Origin: Bacillota bacterium
Lineage (GTDB): Bacteria; Bacillota; Clostridia; Christensenellales; Christensenellaceae
Direction: 5' to 3'
DNA: 64,000 nucleotides
Assembly (NCBI GenBank): GCA_023408315.1
Contig: JAEYKI010000022.1
Span: 1 to 64,000 of the forward strand
Under the pieces are notes generated by a model. The model worked only from the letters and a program-made list of their open reading frames with translations, did no database searches and was not told the origin of the DNA. Made by a program: the position numbers and the translations under genes. How positions within the stretch are numbered: the stretch's first letter is position 1; each line of letters opens with the position of its first letter. Positions 50,647 through 59,578 of this stretch are shown here, in pieces.

Positions 50647-50750
50647 TTTTTTTATCCCCCTCGCTTTGATCTCAAAATTATTATTTGCATTTAAAAAAGT
50701 ATATAATCGGCTTTTATTTGGGAAAATAGCTTTAAAAAGGGGGCCGCCAG

Positions 50751-50816
50751 ATGCTGAAAATAAACCTTTTCCCGCTGCAAAAAAACAAAAAAATTGCCAG
50801 GGCAGCACGCGTATGA
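50751..50816 (+). CDS. 21-residue leader peptide-like ORF before gerC
   Basis: ATG 50751 is preceded by AAGGGGG at a good distance, a better ribosome site than any directly before the gerC ATG. The frame encodes about 21 residues (MLKINLFPLQKNKK, then IARAARV) and its TGA overlaps the gerC ATG as ATGA. It may serve to load ribosomes for gerC, or be the last trace of a lost gerA. A TATAAT box lies at 50702-50707. Confidence 0.45.
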   Translation: MLKINLFPLQKNKKIARAARV

Positions 50817-51877
50817 AAAAAATATTTGTGTGCCTTTTGGCATGCCTGTTGCTGCTTACTTCCTGCGGGATGGGCGAAGAGATTGATTCGCTTGGCATTG
50901 TGGTTGGAGCCGCTTTTGACAGGCCCAAAACAGACGGAGACATCAACATGACGGCCTGCATCCTGCGGGTAAACGGAAGCGGGTCCGATTCGGAGGGCGG
51001 GGACTCCGGCGGCGGCAAGGAATATGTGATCGTCAACTCGGAATCTCCGTCTTTTTACGAAGCGCAGAGCCGCATTATGCTTAAAATTGAGCGAAGGCCA
51101 TTTTGGGGGCATAACAATATTATTCTGGCTTCCGAAGATGTGGATCTAAAGCCGATCATCCAGGCTTTTTATAACGGGTACGACAAACGCGGAAGCGAGT
51201 ATGTGGTGATAACAAACGGCAGCGCTGCCGGCGTTTTGGAGAGCAGCAATTTTGCGGGCAGCATTGGCGCCGTAAGCATCAATGAAATTCTTGGCATGGC
51301 AAGAGATAACGGGAATATAACGGATATAAACGTGGACGAGTTATTTGCCAAAATGAACTCCAAGTCCCGCGCGGCCTATTTGCCTTATGGAAAAGCGGAG
51401 GATAAAAAATTTACCTTTTTGGGGATGTGTGTGGTGCGCGATTATATGTTCAGGGGCGCGCTTACGTCGGACGAGAGTGTGGGCAGCCTGATTGTGCTGA
51501 ACGATTATAAAAGCGGGGGTATTTCTGTGCCCTTGGGCGAGGCCCAGGCAGGCGTGGAGCTGCTGGATACCGCGTGCACCGTGGACTGCTCGGAAGACAA
51601 GCAGTTTACCGTGCAGGTAAAGGCCGATTATTCTGTGCAGGATATCAACGGCGTGGCGAAAATGGACAACGAGACGGTAAAACGGATTGTAAACGATGCG
51701 CTTAAGAGTAAGATTGAGCAGGCCATACAGAAATCCAAGGAATTGGACGCGGATTATATGAATTTTTCCGACGTTTATTTTAAAAAATTTGCGCGGGAGA
51801 TGCCGGGAGATTTTAAGTTTTCGCAGTTTAACGTGGCAGTGGACGGAAAATTGAAGTTTAAGGGGATTGAGTATTGA
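50813..51877 (+). CDS. Ger(x)C family spore germination lipoprotein
   Basis: 354 residues. A signal peptide with lipobox LLLTSC (C18) is followed by the GerC N-terminal region (DSLGIVVGAAFDRP and the ILASEDVDLKPIIQAF segment) and C-terminal domain (KIEQAIQKSKELDADYMNFSDVYFKKF). GerC is the lipoprotein subunit of nutrient germinant receptors in the spore inner membrane. The start at 50813 is fixed by the signal peptide. It overlaps gerB by 4 bases. The GerA subunit usually encoded upstream is absent. Confidence 0.93.
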   Translation: MKKIFVCLLACLLLLTSCGMGEEIDSLGIVVGAAFDRPKTDGDINMTACILRVNGSGSDSEGGDSGGGKEYVIVNSESPSFYEAQSRIMLKIERRPFWGHNNIILASEDVDLKPIIQAFYNGYDKRGSEYVVITNGSAAGVLESSNFAGSIGAVSINEILGMARDNGNITDINVDELFAKMNSKSRAAYLPYGKAEDKKFTFLGMCVVRDYMFRGALTSDESVGSLIVLNDYKSGGISVPLGEAQAGVELLDTACTVDCSEDKQFTVQVKADYSVQDINGVAKMDNETVKRIVNDALKSKIEQAIQKSKELDADYMNFSDVYFKKFAREMPGDFKFSQFNVAVDGKLKFKGIEY

Positions 51878-53052
51878 AAAAGAAAATATACGGCTACCAA
51901 TTGATGCTGCTGATTATTTTATCCTGCGTGGGAAGTATTTTTTTGGTGACCGTGCAGGAGCGCGCCATTGGCACCGCCGCGTGGCTGGCCCTGCTTTGCA
52001 GCTTTCCCGCCGGGCTGGCAATCAACCTGTTATTTTTGCTGCTGTTTAAAAGAAGCAATTACGATACCATCAGCCGTATCAATGTGGCGGCGTTTGGTCC
52101 CGCAGGCAATGCGGTTACGGTGGTGTATTGCCTGTATTTTTTACTGGGCGCAAGCCTGCTGCTTAATTATTACGGTATTTTTACGGTAAGCATTATTCTG
52201 CGGCAAATGCAGCTTACGTTTTTTATTTTACCTATAGTATTTTTAATTGGCTGGGCGGCGCAGAGCGGCGTTACCGTGATTGGCCGGATGGCGGTTATTT
52301 TTTCTTATATTCTGCTGGGCACGGTTGCTGTTACGTTTTTGTTTGAACTGCCCTATGTGCAGTGGGAGAACATATTTCCGCTGTTTTATACGGATACCGG
52401 CAGTTTTTTAAAAATGGCTTTTTTGTTTGCATTTATACAATTTGGTGATTTGATGGCTGTATTCTGCCTGCTGCCTTATGTTGAAAATAAAGAAAAAATT
52501 ATTAAAAAAAGCCTTATCAGCGTTTCTATTGGCGTTGGAATTGTGGTTTTGTTTGCGTTTTTAAACGCCCTGGTGCTGGGGGAAGTGCTGTCCCGGCAGT
52601 ACTCTGCTTTTTTGCGGGTGATGCGGCTGGTTGATTTAGGCAGAATTATCAACCGGCTGGAGGTTCTTGTGTTTGCCGGGTATTTCTTTGCCACGGTGTT
52701 CCGGCTGATGGTGGAGTATACCGTGGTGGTCTCCAACCTGCGCGATGCGCTGCATTTGAATAAAAAAACGCCCCGCAGCTTCTCAGGCTGGGCCGTGCTG
52801 CTGGGGGCGGGCGCAGCGCTGGCAATATGCAGCATTTTGATCGCCCCCGCGACTGAGGATACCATGCGGTTTATTACAAATGTGTACCCCTATATCGCGA
52901 TTGTGGTGCAGATAGCGCTGCCCGCGGCAACGCATATAGCCCTGTCCCTCCGGCAGGCCGCAAAATCCAGGTATGCCAAGCATGCCACTACAAGAAAAAA
53001 AGAGAAACCCAAATTACAAAAAACCGCAAGGTATTGGCAGCCAAGGCAATAA
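51874..53052 (+). CDS. GerB-type spore germination permease
   Basis: 392 residues with about ten membrane helices of the GerAB/Spore_permease (APC-superfamily) fold. MLLIILSCVGSIFLV at the start and the central LPYVQWENIFPLFYTD are typical. The subunit binds the germinant in the spore inner membrane. It is translation-coupled to gerC, and a terminator overlaps its stop codon. Confidence 0.94.
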   Translation: MKKKIYGYQLMLLIILSCVGSIFLVTVQERAIGTAAWLALLCSFPAGLAINLLFLLLFKRSNYDTISRINVAAFGPAGNAVTVVYCLYFLLGASLLLNYYGIFTVSIILRQMQLTFFILPIVFLIGWAAQSGVTVIGRMAVIFSYILLGTVAVTFLFELPYVQWENIFPLFYTDTGSFLKMAFLFAFIQFGDLMAVFCLLPYVENKEKIIKKSLISVSIGVGIVVLFAFLNALVLGEVLSRQYSAFLRVMRLVDLGRIINRLEVLVFAGYFFATVFRLMVEYTVVVSNLRDALHLNKKTPRSFSGWAVLLGAGAALAICSILIAPATEDTMRFITNVYPYIAIVVQIALPAATHIALSLRQAAKSRYAKHATTRKKEKPKLQKTARYWQPRQ

Positions 53053-53078
53053 AAAACGGCCTGCAGCCGTTTTTTTTG
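53051..53078. terminator. Terminator at the end of gerB
   Basis: AAAAAACGGC-CTGCA-GCCGTTTTTT, a perfect 10-bp stem overlapping the gerB stop codon. Confidence 0.93.
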
Positions 53079-53105
53079 GAGACTGCCCGCCTCCAGGCCT
53101 CTGAA

Positions 53106-53127
53106 CAAAGGGACGATCGTCCTTTTG
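53106..53127. terminator. Palindromic hairpin, probable terminator for leuS
   Basis: CAAAGGGAC-GATC-GTCCTTTTG is symmetric except for one G.T pair and holds the 12-bp perfect palindrome GGACGATCGTCC. It could end leuS transcription on the minus strand, about 90 bases after the stop codon; the T-run is short. Confidence 0.5.
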
Positions 53128-53216
53128 GAATCCCGTTATTATTTTTTAAATTTTATGTTTTCTTTCAGTTACCTTTTTTTTTAAAAAGGTACAAAGAAAA
53201 AGAGGAATCCCCCGAT

Positions 53217-55628
53217 TTAAAGAACGATATTCACAATCCGTCCCGGAATCACGATAATCTTTTTGGGCTGCTGGCCTGCCAGGTATTTGTCAAAGTTCGC
53301 CAGGGCGAATTTTTCTGTTTCTTCCTTGGTGGCGCCCGCAGGCATATCAAAATTGGTTTTCACCTTGCCGTTGATTTGCAGGGCCATATTCACGGTATTG
53401 CGCACCAAAGCCTTCTCATCAAATGCCGGGAACGGCTGATTGAACACAGAATATGGCTCGCCCAGCGCCTCCCAGAGTTCTTCGCAGAAGTGCGGCGCAA
53501 ACGGGGCCAGCAGCAGAACCAACTGCTTAACGGCGTGCTGTGCAAACCTGGCGTCAAAAGTGCCTTCCGTGTATTTATACAGGGCGTTCACCAGCTCCAT
53601 CAGGCGCGCAATGGCGGTGTTGAAAGAGAACGCAGGAATATCCGCGCTGATGTTTTTTATCGCGTAATGCAGCGCATAGTTTGCATCCGGGTCCGCATGT
53701 CCGGTACCGCCCGACGCATTTTTGACTTTAAAAGCAAGGCGTTCCACGCGCTCCAAAAACTTGAACACAGATTTAATGCCGTTGTCGTTCCAGGGGCCGC
53801 CCTCTATGTAATTGAAACCGAATCCCAGGTACATGCGCAAAGTATCCGAGCCATACTGGGAAACATATGTATCCGGAGATATAACGTTCCCTCTGTTTTT
53901 GCTCATTTTTTCGCCATCGGGGCCTAATATCATTCCCTGATGCACCAGGGACAGGAAGGGTTCGTCAAATCCCAGGTATCCCATGTCGTGGAACGCCTTG
54001 GTGAAGAACCGCGCGTACAAGAGGTGCATGCATGCGTGCTCGGGACCTCCCACGTATTTGTCCACAGGAAGAAGTTTGTCCATGATTTCCCGGGAGAACG
54101 CTTCCTTATCGTTCTTACTGTCCGGATAGCGCAGGTAGTACCAGGAAGAGCACACAAACGTATCCATTGTATCCACATCCCGCCTGGCGGGGCCGCCGCA
54201 CTTGGGACAGGTGGTGTTAACAAAATTTTCTTTTTTGGCCAGGGGCGAGATGCCGTCCGGCGTAAAGTTTACGTCGTAGGGAAGCTCCACCGGCAGGTCT
54301 TTCTCGGGCACCGGCACTTCGCCGCAATGTTCGCAGTAAACCATGGGGATGGGCGCGCCCCAGTAGCGCTGGCGGGAGATCAGCCAGTCGCGCAGGCGGT
54401 AGTTGATCTTGAATTCACCGTTGCCCATGTTGCGCAGGGCCTCGGTAATAGACTCTTTTGCCTGATCGGACGTCTGCCCGTCAAATTCGCCGCTGTTTTC
54501 CAGAATGCCATATTCCACAAAAGGAAGAGAATCGTTTGTATCCTTTGTTTTGGCATGAATGACACGCTCTATGGGCAGGCCATACCTGTTGGCAAAAGCA
54601 AAGTCGCGCTCGTCGTGCGCCGGAACAGCCATCACAATGCCCGTGCCATAGCTTGACAGCACATAGTCCGCTATCCAAACGGGAACACGGCGCCCGTTGA
54701 TGGGATTAATCGCGTATGATCCGGTAAACACGCCGGTTTTTTCCCGCGTGGTGGAAAGGCGGTCTATCTCGGTCGCGCGCGCCGCGTATTCGCGGTACTC
54801 GTCCACCTTCTTTTTATATTCGTCCGTCGTAATTTTGGAAACAAGCTCGTGCTCGGGAGAGAAAACAACATACGTGCAGCCGTGCAATGTGTCCGCGCGG
54901 GTGGTAAACACATTGAACCCCCGCCCGTCTTCCATACTGAACATCAGCTCGCTGCCCGTAGATTTGCCAATCCAGTTTCTCTGCATCAGTTTTGTTTTCT
55001 CCGGCCAGTCGATGCCGTCCAGGCCTTTAAGAAGCTGCTCCGCATACTCTGTGATTTTGAAAAACCACTGCGTCAGGTGCTTCTTGGTTACCGTTGTATG
55101 GCAGCGCTCGCAGGTGCCGTCCTGCACCTGCTCGTTGGCAAGCACGGTGTTGCAGCTTGGGCACCAGTTTACCGGCGCAGCCTTGCGGTATGCCAGACCC
55201 TTTTTATAAAGCTGCAAAAAACACCACTGCGTCCATTTGTAATACTCCGGAACGCAGGTTTTAAGCTCGTAGTTCCAGTCGAATGTTGCGCCAATGGCCT
55301 TTAATTGCTCTTCCATTGTTGCTATATTGGAAAGCGTGGAATCGCTTGGATGAATGCCGGTTTTTATGGCGTAATTCTCCGCAGGCAGGCCAAACGCGTC
55401 AAAACCCATTGGATGGAATACGTTGTAGCCCTGCATGCGCATGAATCTTGCATAAGTATCTGTAAGGCTGTAATTGTACCAATGGCCCATATGAAGTTTT
55501 GCGCCCGACGGATAGGAAAACATTTCTAAAATGTATTGTTTTGGACGGGTGGAGGCAGGATTATAATCATACAGATGGGTTTCATTCCATTTTTTCTGCC
55601 ATTTTTTCTCAATGTCTGGTAAATTCAA
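53217..55628 (-). CDS. leuS: Leucyl-tRNA synthetase
   Basis: 803 residues, full length for bacterial LeuRS. The class I signatures are present: YPSGAKLHMGHWYNY (HIGH motif, about 39-53) and GEKMSKNRGN (KMSKS). A zinc-type module (CPSCNTVLANEQVQ...CERC) and the CP1 editing domain (about 220-410) are intact, followed by the anticodon-binding domain. No T-box leader was found in the 158 bases between it and the divergent gene. It stands alone. Confidence 0.98.
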   Translation of the reverse strand: MNLPDIEKKWQKKWNETHLYDYNPASTRPKQYILEMFSYPSGAKLHMGHWYNYSLTDTYARFMRMQGYNVFHPMGFDAFGLPAENYAIKTGIHPSDSTLSNIATMEEQLKAIGATFDWNYELKTCVPEYYKWTQWCFLQLYKKGLAYRKAAPVNWCPSCNTVLANEQVQDGTCERCHTTVTKKHLTQWFFKITEYAEQLLKGLDGIDWPEKTKLMQRNWIGKSTGSELMFSMEDGRGFNVFTTRADTLHGCTYVVFSPEHELVSKITTDEYKKKVDEYREYAARATEIDRLSTTREKTGVFTGSYAINPINGRRVPVWIADYVLSSYGTGIVMAVPAHDERDFAFANRYGLPIERVIHAKTKDTNDSLPFVEYGILENSGEFDGQTSDQAKESITEALRNMGNGEFKINYRLRDWLISRQRYWGAPIPMVYCEHCGEVPVPEKDLPVELPYDVNFTPDGISPLAKKENFVNTTCPKCGGPARRDVDTMDTFVCSSWYYLRYPDSKNDKEAFSREIMDKLLPVDKYVGGPEHACMHLLYARFFTKAFHDMGYLGFDEPFLSLVHQGMILGPDGEKMSKNRGNVISPDTYVSQYGSDTLRMYLGFGFNYIEGGPWNDNGIKSVFKFLERVERLAFKVKNASGGTGHADPDANYALHYAIKNISADIPAFSFNTAIARLMELVNALYKYTEGTFDARFAQHAVKQLVLLLAPFAPHFCEELWEALGEPYSVFNQPFPAFDEKALVRNTVNMALQINGKVKTNFDMPAGATKEETEKFALANFDKYLAGQQPKKIIVIPGRIVNIVL

Positions 55629-55786
55629 CTTTTTATACCCCCCTAAACAATAAAATATTATAGTATTGAAATATAAAAGTCAATTGAATTGTTGTAAAAA
55701 CCGTGTGCTTTGTGGTATATTTAAAAATACATGTTATGCTTGAAAATGTAGAATAATCATACTTTGACTGATACGGAGGTCGAACG

Positions 55787-57175
55787 ATGGACACTCAAAA
55801 TATGGGCGTGGGCATTCCCGAAATACTGTTGCCAAGCCTGAATATCAATATGAAGAAATGGGCTGTAATTGCATGCGACCAGTTTACGTCCCAGCCCGAC
55901 TATTGGATGCAGGTGGAGCGCACGGTGGGCAACGCGCCTTCTATTCTGCATATGATTTTGCCGGAAGTATATCTGAACTACGAGGGATTGACGGACAACA
56001 TTAAGAATATAAACCAGGTGATGCACGATTATATTGAAAAAGGCGTTCTGGAGCAATTGCCGCGCGGCATTATGCTGGTGGAACGGGCAATGGAAGGCAC
56101 GGTGCGCAAGGGCCTGATTATGATGGTGGATCTGGAATACTACGATTATAACGCCCAAAATAAGCCCCTGATCCGCGCTACGGAAAAAACGCTTCTGGAG
56201 CGTATTCCCCCCCGCGTGACCATACGGCAGGACGCCCCTCTGGAAACTTCGCACATAATGGCCATGATGGACGACCCGAGGGACAGCGTAATTGGCCCTG
56301 TGTACAAAGCAAAAGAAGACTTGGAAAAACTGTATGATTTTGATTTGATGCTGGGCGGCGGAAGGATTCGCGGCTATTTTGTGGAAAACGAAGAACTGCT
56401 GGACGGCGTGATGCGCGCAATGTCCAGGCTGCCCTTGCGGGACGGCATGCGTTTTTGCGTGGGGGACGGGAACCATTCCCTGGCCGCTGCAAAAACCGTG
56501 TGGGACCTTGCCAAGGAAACATTGAGCGAAGAGGAGCGGGAAAATCATCCGTTGCGCTACGCCATGTGCGAATTTGTGAACCTTCACGACGACGGCATTG
56601 AGTTTATGCCCATTCACCGCGTGCTGTTTAAGGTGAACCCCATTACCGTGCTGGAGTTTGTTGTGGACCGCTTAAATAAGCGGGGCGCAAAAGCAAAACT
56701 GATGTTTGGCCGGTGGCGGGGCGGGTCTGAAGCGCTGAAGGGCAACGAACTGCCGTTTTTGTACCGTGAAGGCGCGGGCAAGATTGTGCTGGAGCATAAA
56801 TCCCGGCCCCTGCTTCTGGAAGAAGTGCAGGATATTCTGGACGAGTTTATTGCCAACAACCAGAATACAAGCATAGATTACATACACGGCCAGGAGGTAT
56901 TTGAGGAACTGGCCCGAAAGTACGACAACCTGGGGCTTTATTTCAGCCCCGTCCCCAAGGAAAAGTTTTTTGACACGGTGATAGAATGCGGCGTGCTGCC
57001 CAAAAAAAGTTTCTCCATGGGGGAAGCGGAGCAAAAGAGGTATTATATAGAATGCCGCCTGCTGGTGAATCCGCATGAGGAGGAACCGGAGCAACAGGCG
57101 GAGCCGGAGGAACAAGAACCGGAAACAGTGGAAACAGACGCAGAAATTATAAACGAGGATGTAGCGGAGGAATGA
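55787..57175 (+). CDS. DUF1015 family protein
   Basis: 462 residues. The family region FCVGDGNHSLAAAKTVWDL (around 222-240), with a GDGNHR-like motif, is clear. The N-terminal WAVIACDQFTSQPDYW is also typical. The last 40 residues are a low-complexity Glu-rich tail. No reaction is known; the conserved His suggests a phosphate or nucleotide role. GGAGG lies 9 bases before the ATG. It begins a probable four-gene operon with aspartate kinase, an AEC carrier and purL. Confidence 0.9.
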   Translation: MDTQNMGVGIPEILLPSLNINMKKWAVIACDQFTSQPDYWMQVERTVGNAPSILHMILPEVYLNYEGLTDNIKNINQVMHDYIEKGVLEQLPRGIMLVERAMEGTVRKGLIMMVDLEYYDYNAQNKPLIRATEKTLLERIPPRVTIRQDAPLETSHIMAMMDDPRDSVIGPVYKAKEDLEKLYDFDLMLGGGRIRGYFVENEELLDGVMRAMSRLPLRDGMRFCVGDGNHSLAAAKTVWDLAKETLSEEERENHPLRYAMCEFVNLHDDGIEFMPIHRVLFKVNPITVLEFVVDRLNKRGAKAKLMFGRWRGGSEALKGNELPFLYREGAGKIVLEHKSRPLLLEEVQDILDEFIANNQNTSIDYIHGQEVFEELARKYDNLGLYFSPVPKEKFFDTVIECGVLPKKSFSMGEAEQKRYYIECRLLVNPHEEEPEQQAEPEEQEPETVETDAEIINEDVAEE

Positions 57176-57180
57176 CTTGC

Positions 57181-58491
57181 ATGTCGGTAAAGGTTGCCAA
57201 GTTCGGCGGTAGTTCTCTGGCGGATGCAAACCAGATTTTAAAGTGTAAAAAAATAATAGAAGCAGATCCAAACAGGCGGTACATTGTTCCGTCTGCTCCG
57301 GGAAAAAGGTTTTCTGAAGACGAAAAAATAACGGATCTTTTGTATCAGCTGCACCGTGAGCAAAACAAGGCGGGGAGCGCGGCGTATCAAAAAATTCGGC
57401 AGCGGTATGTGGAGATAAGGGACGAACTGGGCGTGTCCGTGGATATAGAAGCGCATATACGCATTGTTCTGGAGAATCTGGAAAGCGGCGCTTCGGCGGA
57501 TTATGCGGCAAGCAGGGGCGAATATTTAAACGGCCTTCTTTTGGCAAGCCTTCTGGGTTATGATTTTGTAGACGCGGCAGAAGCGATTTTTTTTGATGAA
57601 AAGGGCGTGTACGACCACGAAAAAACCATTCCCGCTTTATGCGCCGTTTTAAAGAAACACACGAGGGCTGTGATACCCGGATTTTATGGCAGCATGGCGG
57701 ATGGCAGCATAAAAGCATTCTCCCGCGGGGGGTCGGACATTACGGGCTCCATTGTTGCCTGCGCCTCCGGAGCCGTTTTATATGAGAACTGGACGGATGT
57801 ATCCGGCTTTTTGAAAGCAGACCCGCGGATTGTTAAAAACCCAAAGAAAATAGATGTGATCACCTACCGTGAACTGCGCGAGCTTTCTTACATGGGCGCT
57901 ACGGTGCTGCACGAGGATTCCATATTCCCTGTGCTGCAGGTGGCTATTCCCATTCATGTCAAGAATACAAACGACCCGGAAAACTCGGGCACCGTGATTG
58001 TACCCTCTCTGGATAAAGACGTGGCCAGCGAAGAAACCATTACGGGCATTGCGGGTAAAAAGAATTTTACGGTTATTACCATAGAAAAAAACGGTATGAA
58101 CACGGAGATTGGATTTGGAAGGCGCGTTTTATCGTGTCTGGAGAAGTACGATATTTCGTTTGAGCATATTCCCTCCGGAATTGATTCGCTTTGCGTAGTG
58201 ATTGCGGACTGCAAGGTGAGCGGGTGTGTGGACAGGCTTGTGGATGAGATACATAAGGTGTGCGCGCCCGATTCCGTGGAGGTTTCCAGCAACATGGCCC
58301 TGATTGCCACAGTGGGCCGGGGCATGATCCGCCGGGTGGGCATTTCTGCAAAACTGTTTACTGCGCTGGCCGAAAACGGTGTTAACGTGCGCATGATCGA
58401 CCAGGGCTCCAGCGAGATGAACATCATTGTTGGCGTGGAGAACGACGATTTTGAAAAAGCGGTGCGTGCGATTTATGATGCTCTTGTTTGA
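57181..58491 (+). CDS. Aspartate kinase
   Basis: 436 residues. KVAKFGGSSLADANQ is the nucleotide-binding start; SRGGSDITGSIVACASGA and ENWTDVSGFLKADPRIV carry substrate-binding residues. Two C-terminal ACT domains (about 290-436) are the usual feedback sites for lysine or threonine. It starts the aspartate pathway to lysine, threonine and methionine. ATG 57181 has GGAGG 10 bases upstream; ATG 57172 would be only 1 base from it. Five bases follow the DUF1015 stop. Confidence 0.95.
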   Translation: MSVKVAKFGGSSLADANQILKCKKIIEADPNRRYIVPSAPGKRFSEDEKITDLLYQLHREQNKAGSAAYQKIRQRYVEIRDELGVSVDIEAHIRIVLENLESGASADYAASRGEYLNGLLLASLLGYDFVDAAEAIFFDEKGVYDHEKTIPALCAVLKKHTRAVIPGFYGSMADGSIKAFSRGGSDITGSIVACASGAVLYENWTDVSGFLKADPRIVKNPKKIDVITYRELRELSYMGATVLHEDSIFPVLQVAIPIHVKNTNDPENSGTVIVPSLDKDVASEETITGIAGKKNFTVITIEKNGMNTEIGFGRRVLSCLEKYDISFEHIPSGIDSLCVVIADCKVSGCVDRLVDEIHKVCAPDSVEVSSNMALIATVGRGMIRRVGISAKLFTALAENGVNVRMIDQGSSEMNIIVGVENDDFEKAVRAIYDALV

Positions 58492-58510
58492 AAGGTGTGA
58501 GACGGCGTAA

Positions 58511-59563
58511 ATGATTGAGGGAGCGGTTGGGTCCGTACTGATGATCCTTATTCTCATCTCTTTTGGCTATCTGGCCGCGTTTAAGGGATGGGTTTCGGAA
58601 GGAACCTCCCGGTTTATCACCAAACTGGTTGTAAACATTACGCTGCCCTGCACCATTTTAAACTCGTTTTTGAATAATTTTACGGCGGCAGAGCTTTTGT
58701 CATCCGGAAAATATATATGGACGGCGTTTACGGCGGTACTGCTTTTTCTGGCGGTTGGGCTGCTATTCGCCCGGATACTGAAAGTGGAAAAAGAGCGAAG
58801 AGGCGTTTTTACGGCTCTTTTTTCGTTTTCCAATTCCGTATTCGTGGGGTTCCCGGTGGCCATGGCTATATTCGGGGAAAAAGGCATGATATTTGCGATT
58901 TTTTATTTTTTCGCAAACACCACCTGTTTTAATACGCTGGCGTATTTGCTGATCTCCAGGGACGGAGAACTGATTCGCAGCAAACAGGCCGCTGGTTCCA
59001 CAACCATTGCCGGCCCGGGTGGAACGGCTGTTTTGACCATGGAAGAGGCGGGCAGTATGGCGGACAGCTTTTTGCCCAAAACGAACGAGCCGCCCAAAAT
59101 AACGGTGTCCGCCATGACCAAACGGGTGTTGCAACCCCCGGTGATTACCATATTTGCAGCCATCGCCCTGGTGCTGCTGGGTGTTCGGTTGCCGGATTTC
59201 GCGAATTCCACCATTGCTCTTGCCGGCGGCATTACTTCCCCGCTGTCTCTGATTTTTGTGGGTACGGTATTGCACAGGGTCGGGTTCAAAACCCTGAAAT
59301 TTGAAAAAGATATATCCTGGGTAATGGTGGGCAGATTCATACTGGCGCCGCTGGTTATGCTGGGCGTGGCGGCGTTTTTTGGCTTGGAGCCGTTTGCCAG
59401 CCATGTGTTTATTACGCAGATGGCCTTGCCCGTAATGGTAACAGCGGTGATCTACGCGGAATCGTGCACGGCGGACTGCGCGTTTGCGACCCGCAGCATG
59501 GTGCTCTCCACCTTGCTATCGCTCATTATGCTGCCCATTCTGGTTTTGCTGTTTGGCGGCTGA
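58511..59563 (+). CDS. AEC family transporter (second copy)
   Basis: 350 residues with ten membrane helices; a longer central cytoplasmic loop (about 160-200) separates the two halves. GYLAAFKGWVSEGTSRFITKLVVNITLPCTILNSF is the family opening, seen in shorter form in the carrier at 3321. The substrate, perhaps an amino or organic acid, is unknown. It is placed between aspartate kinase and purL with 19- and 15-base gaps. Confidence 0.88.
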   Translation: MIEGAVGSVLMILILISFGYLAAFKGWVSEGTSRFITKLVVNITLPCTILNSFLNNFTAAELLSSGKYIWTAFTAVLLFLAVGLLFARILKVEKERRGVFTALFSFSNSVFVGFPVAMAIFGEKGMIFAIFYFFANTTCFNTLAYLLISRDGELIRSKQAAGSTTIAGPGGTAVLTMEEAGSMADSFLPKTNEPPKITVSAMTKRVLQPPVITIFAAIALVLLGVRLPDFANSTIALAGGITSPLSLIFVGTVLHRVGFKTLKFEKDISWVMVGRFILAPLVMLGVAAFFGLEPFASHVFITQMALPVMVTAVIYAESCTADCAFATRSMVLSTLLSLIMLPILVLLFGG

Positions 59564-59578
59564 TATAGGAGTTTTTTT

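Noticed and set aside
50647..51036. N-terminal extension of the small DUF1540 gene on the minus strand
   Set aside because: It would run antisense through gerC; the ATG at 50646 has a strong ribosome site and the DUF1540 domain starts there.
55629..55786. T-box leader before leuS
   Set aside because: Too short, with no T-box core sequence or specifier stem.
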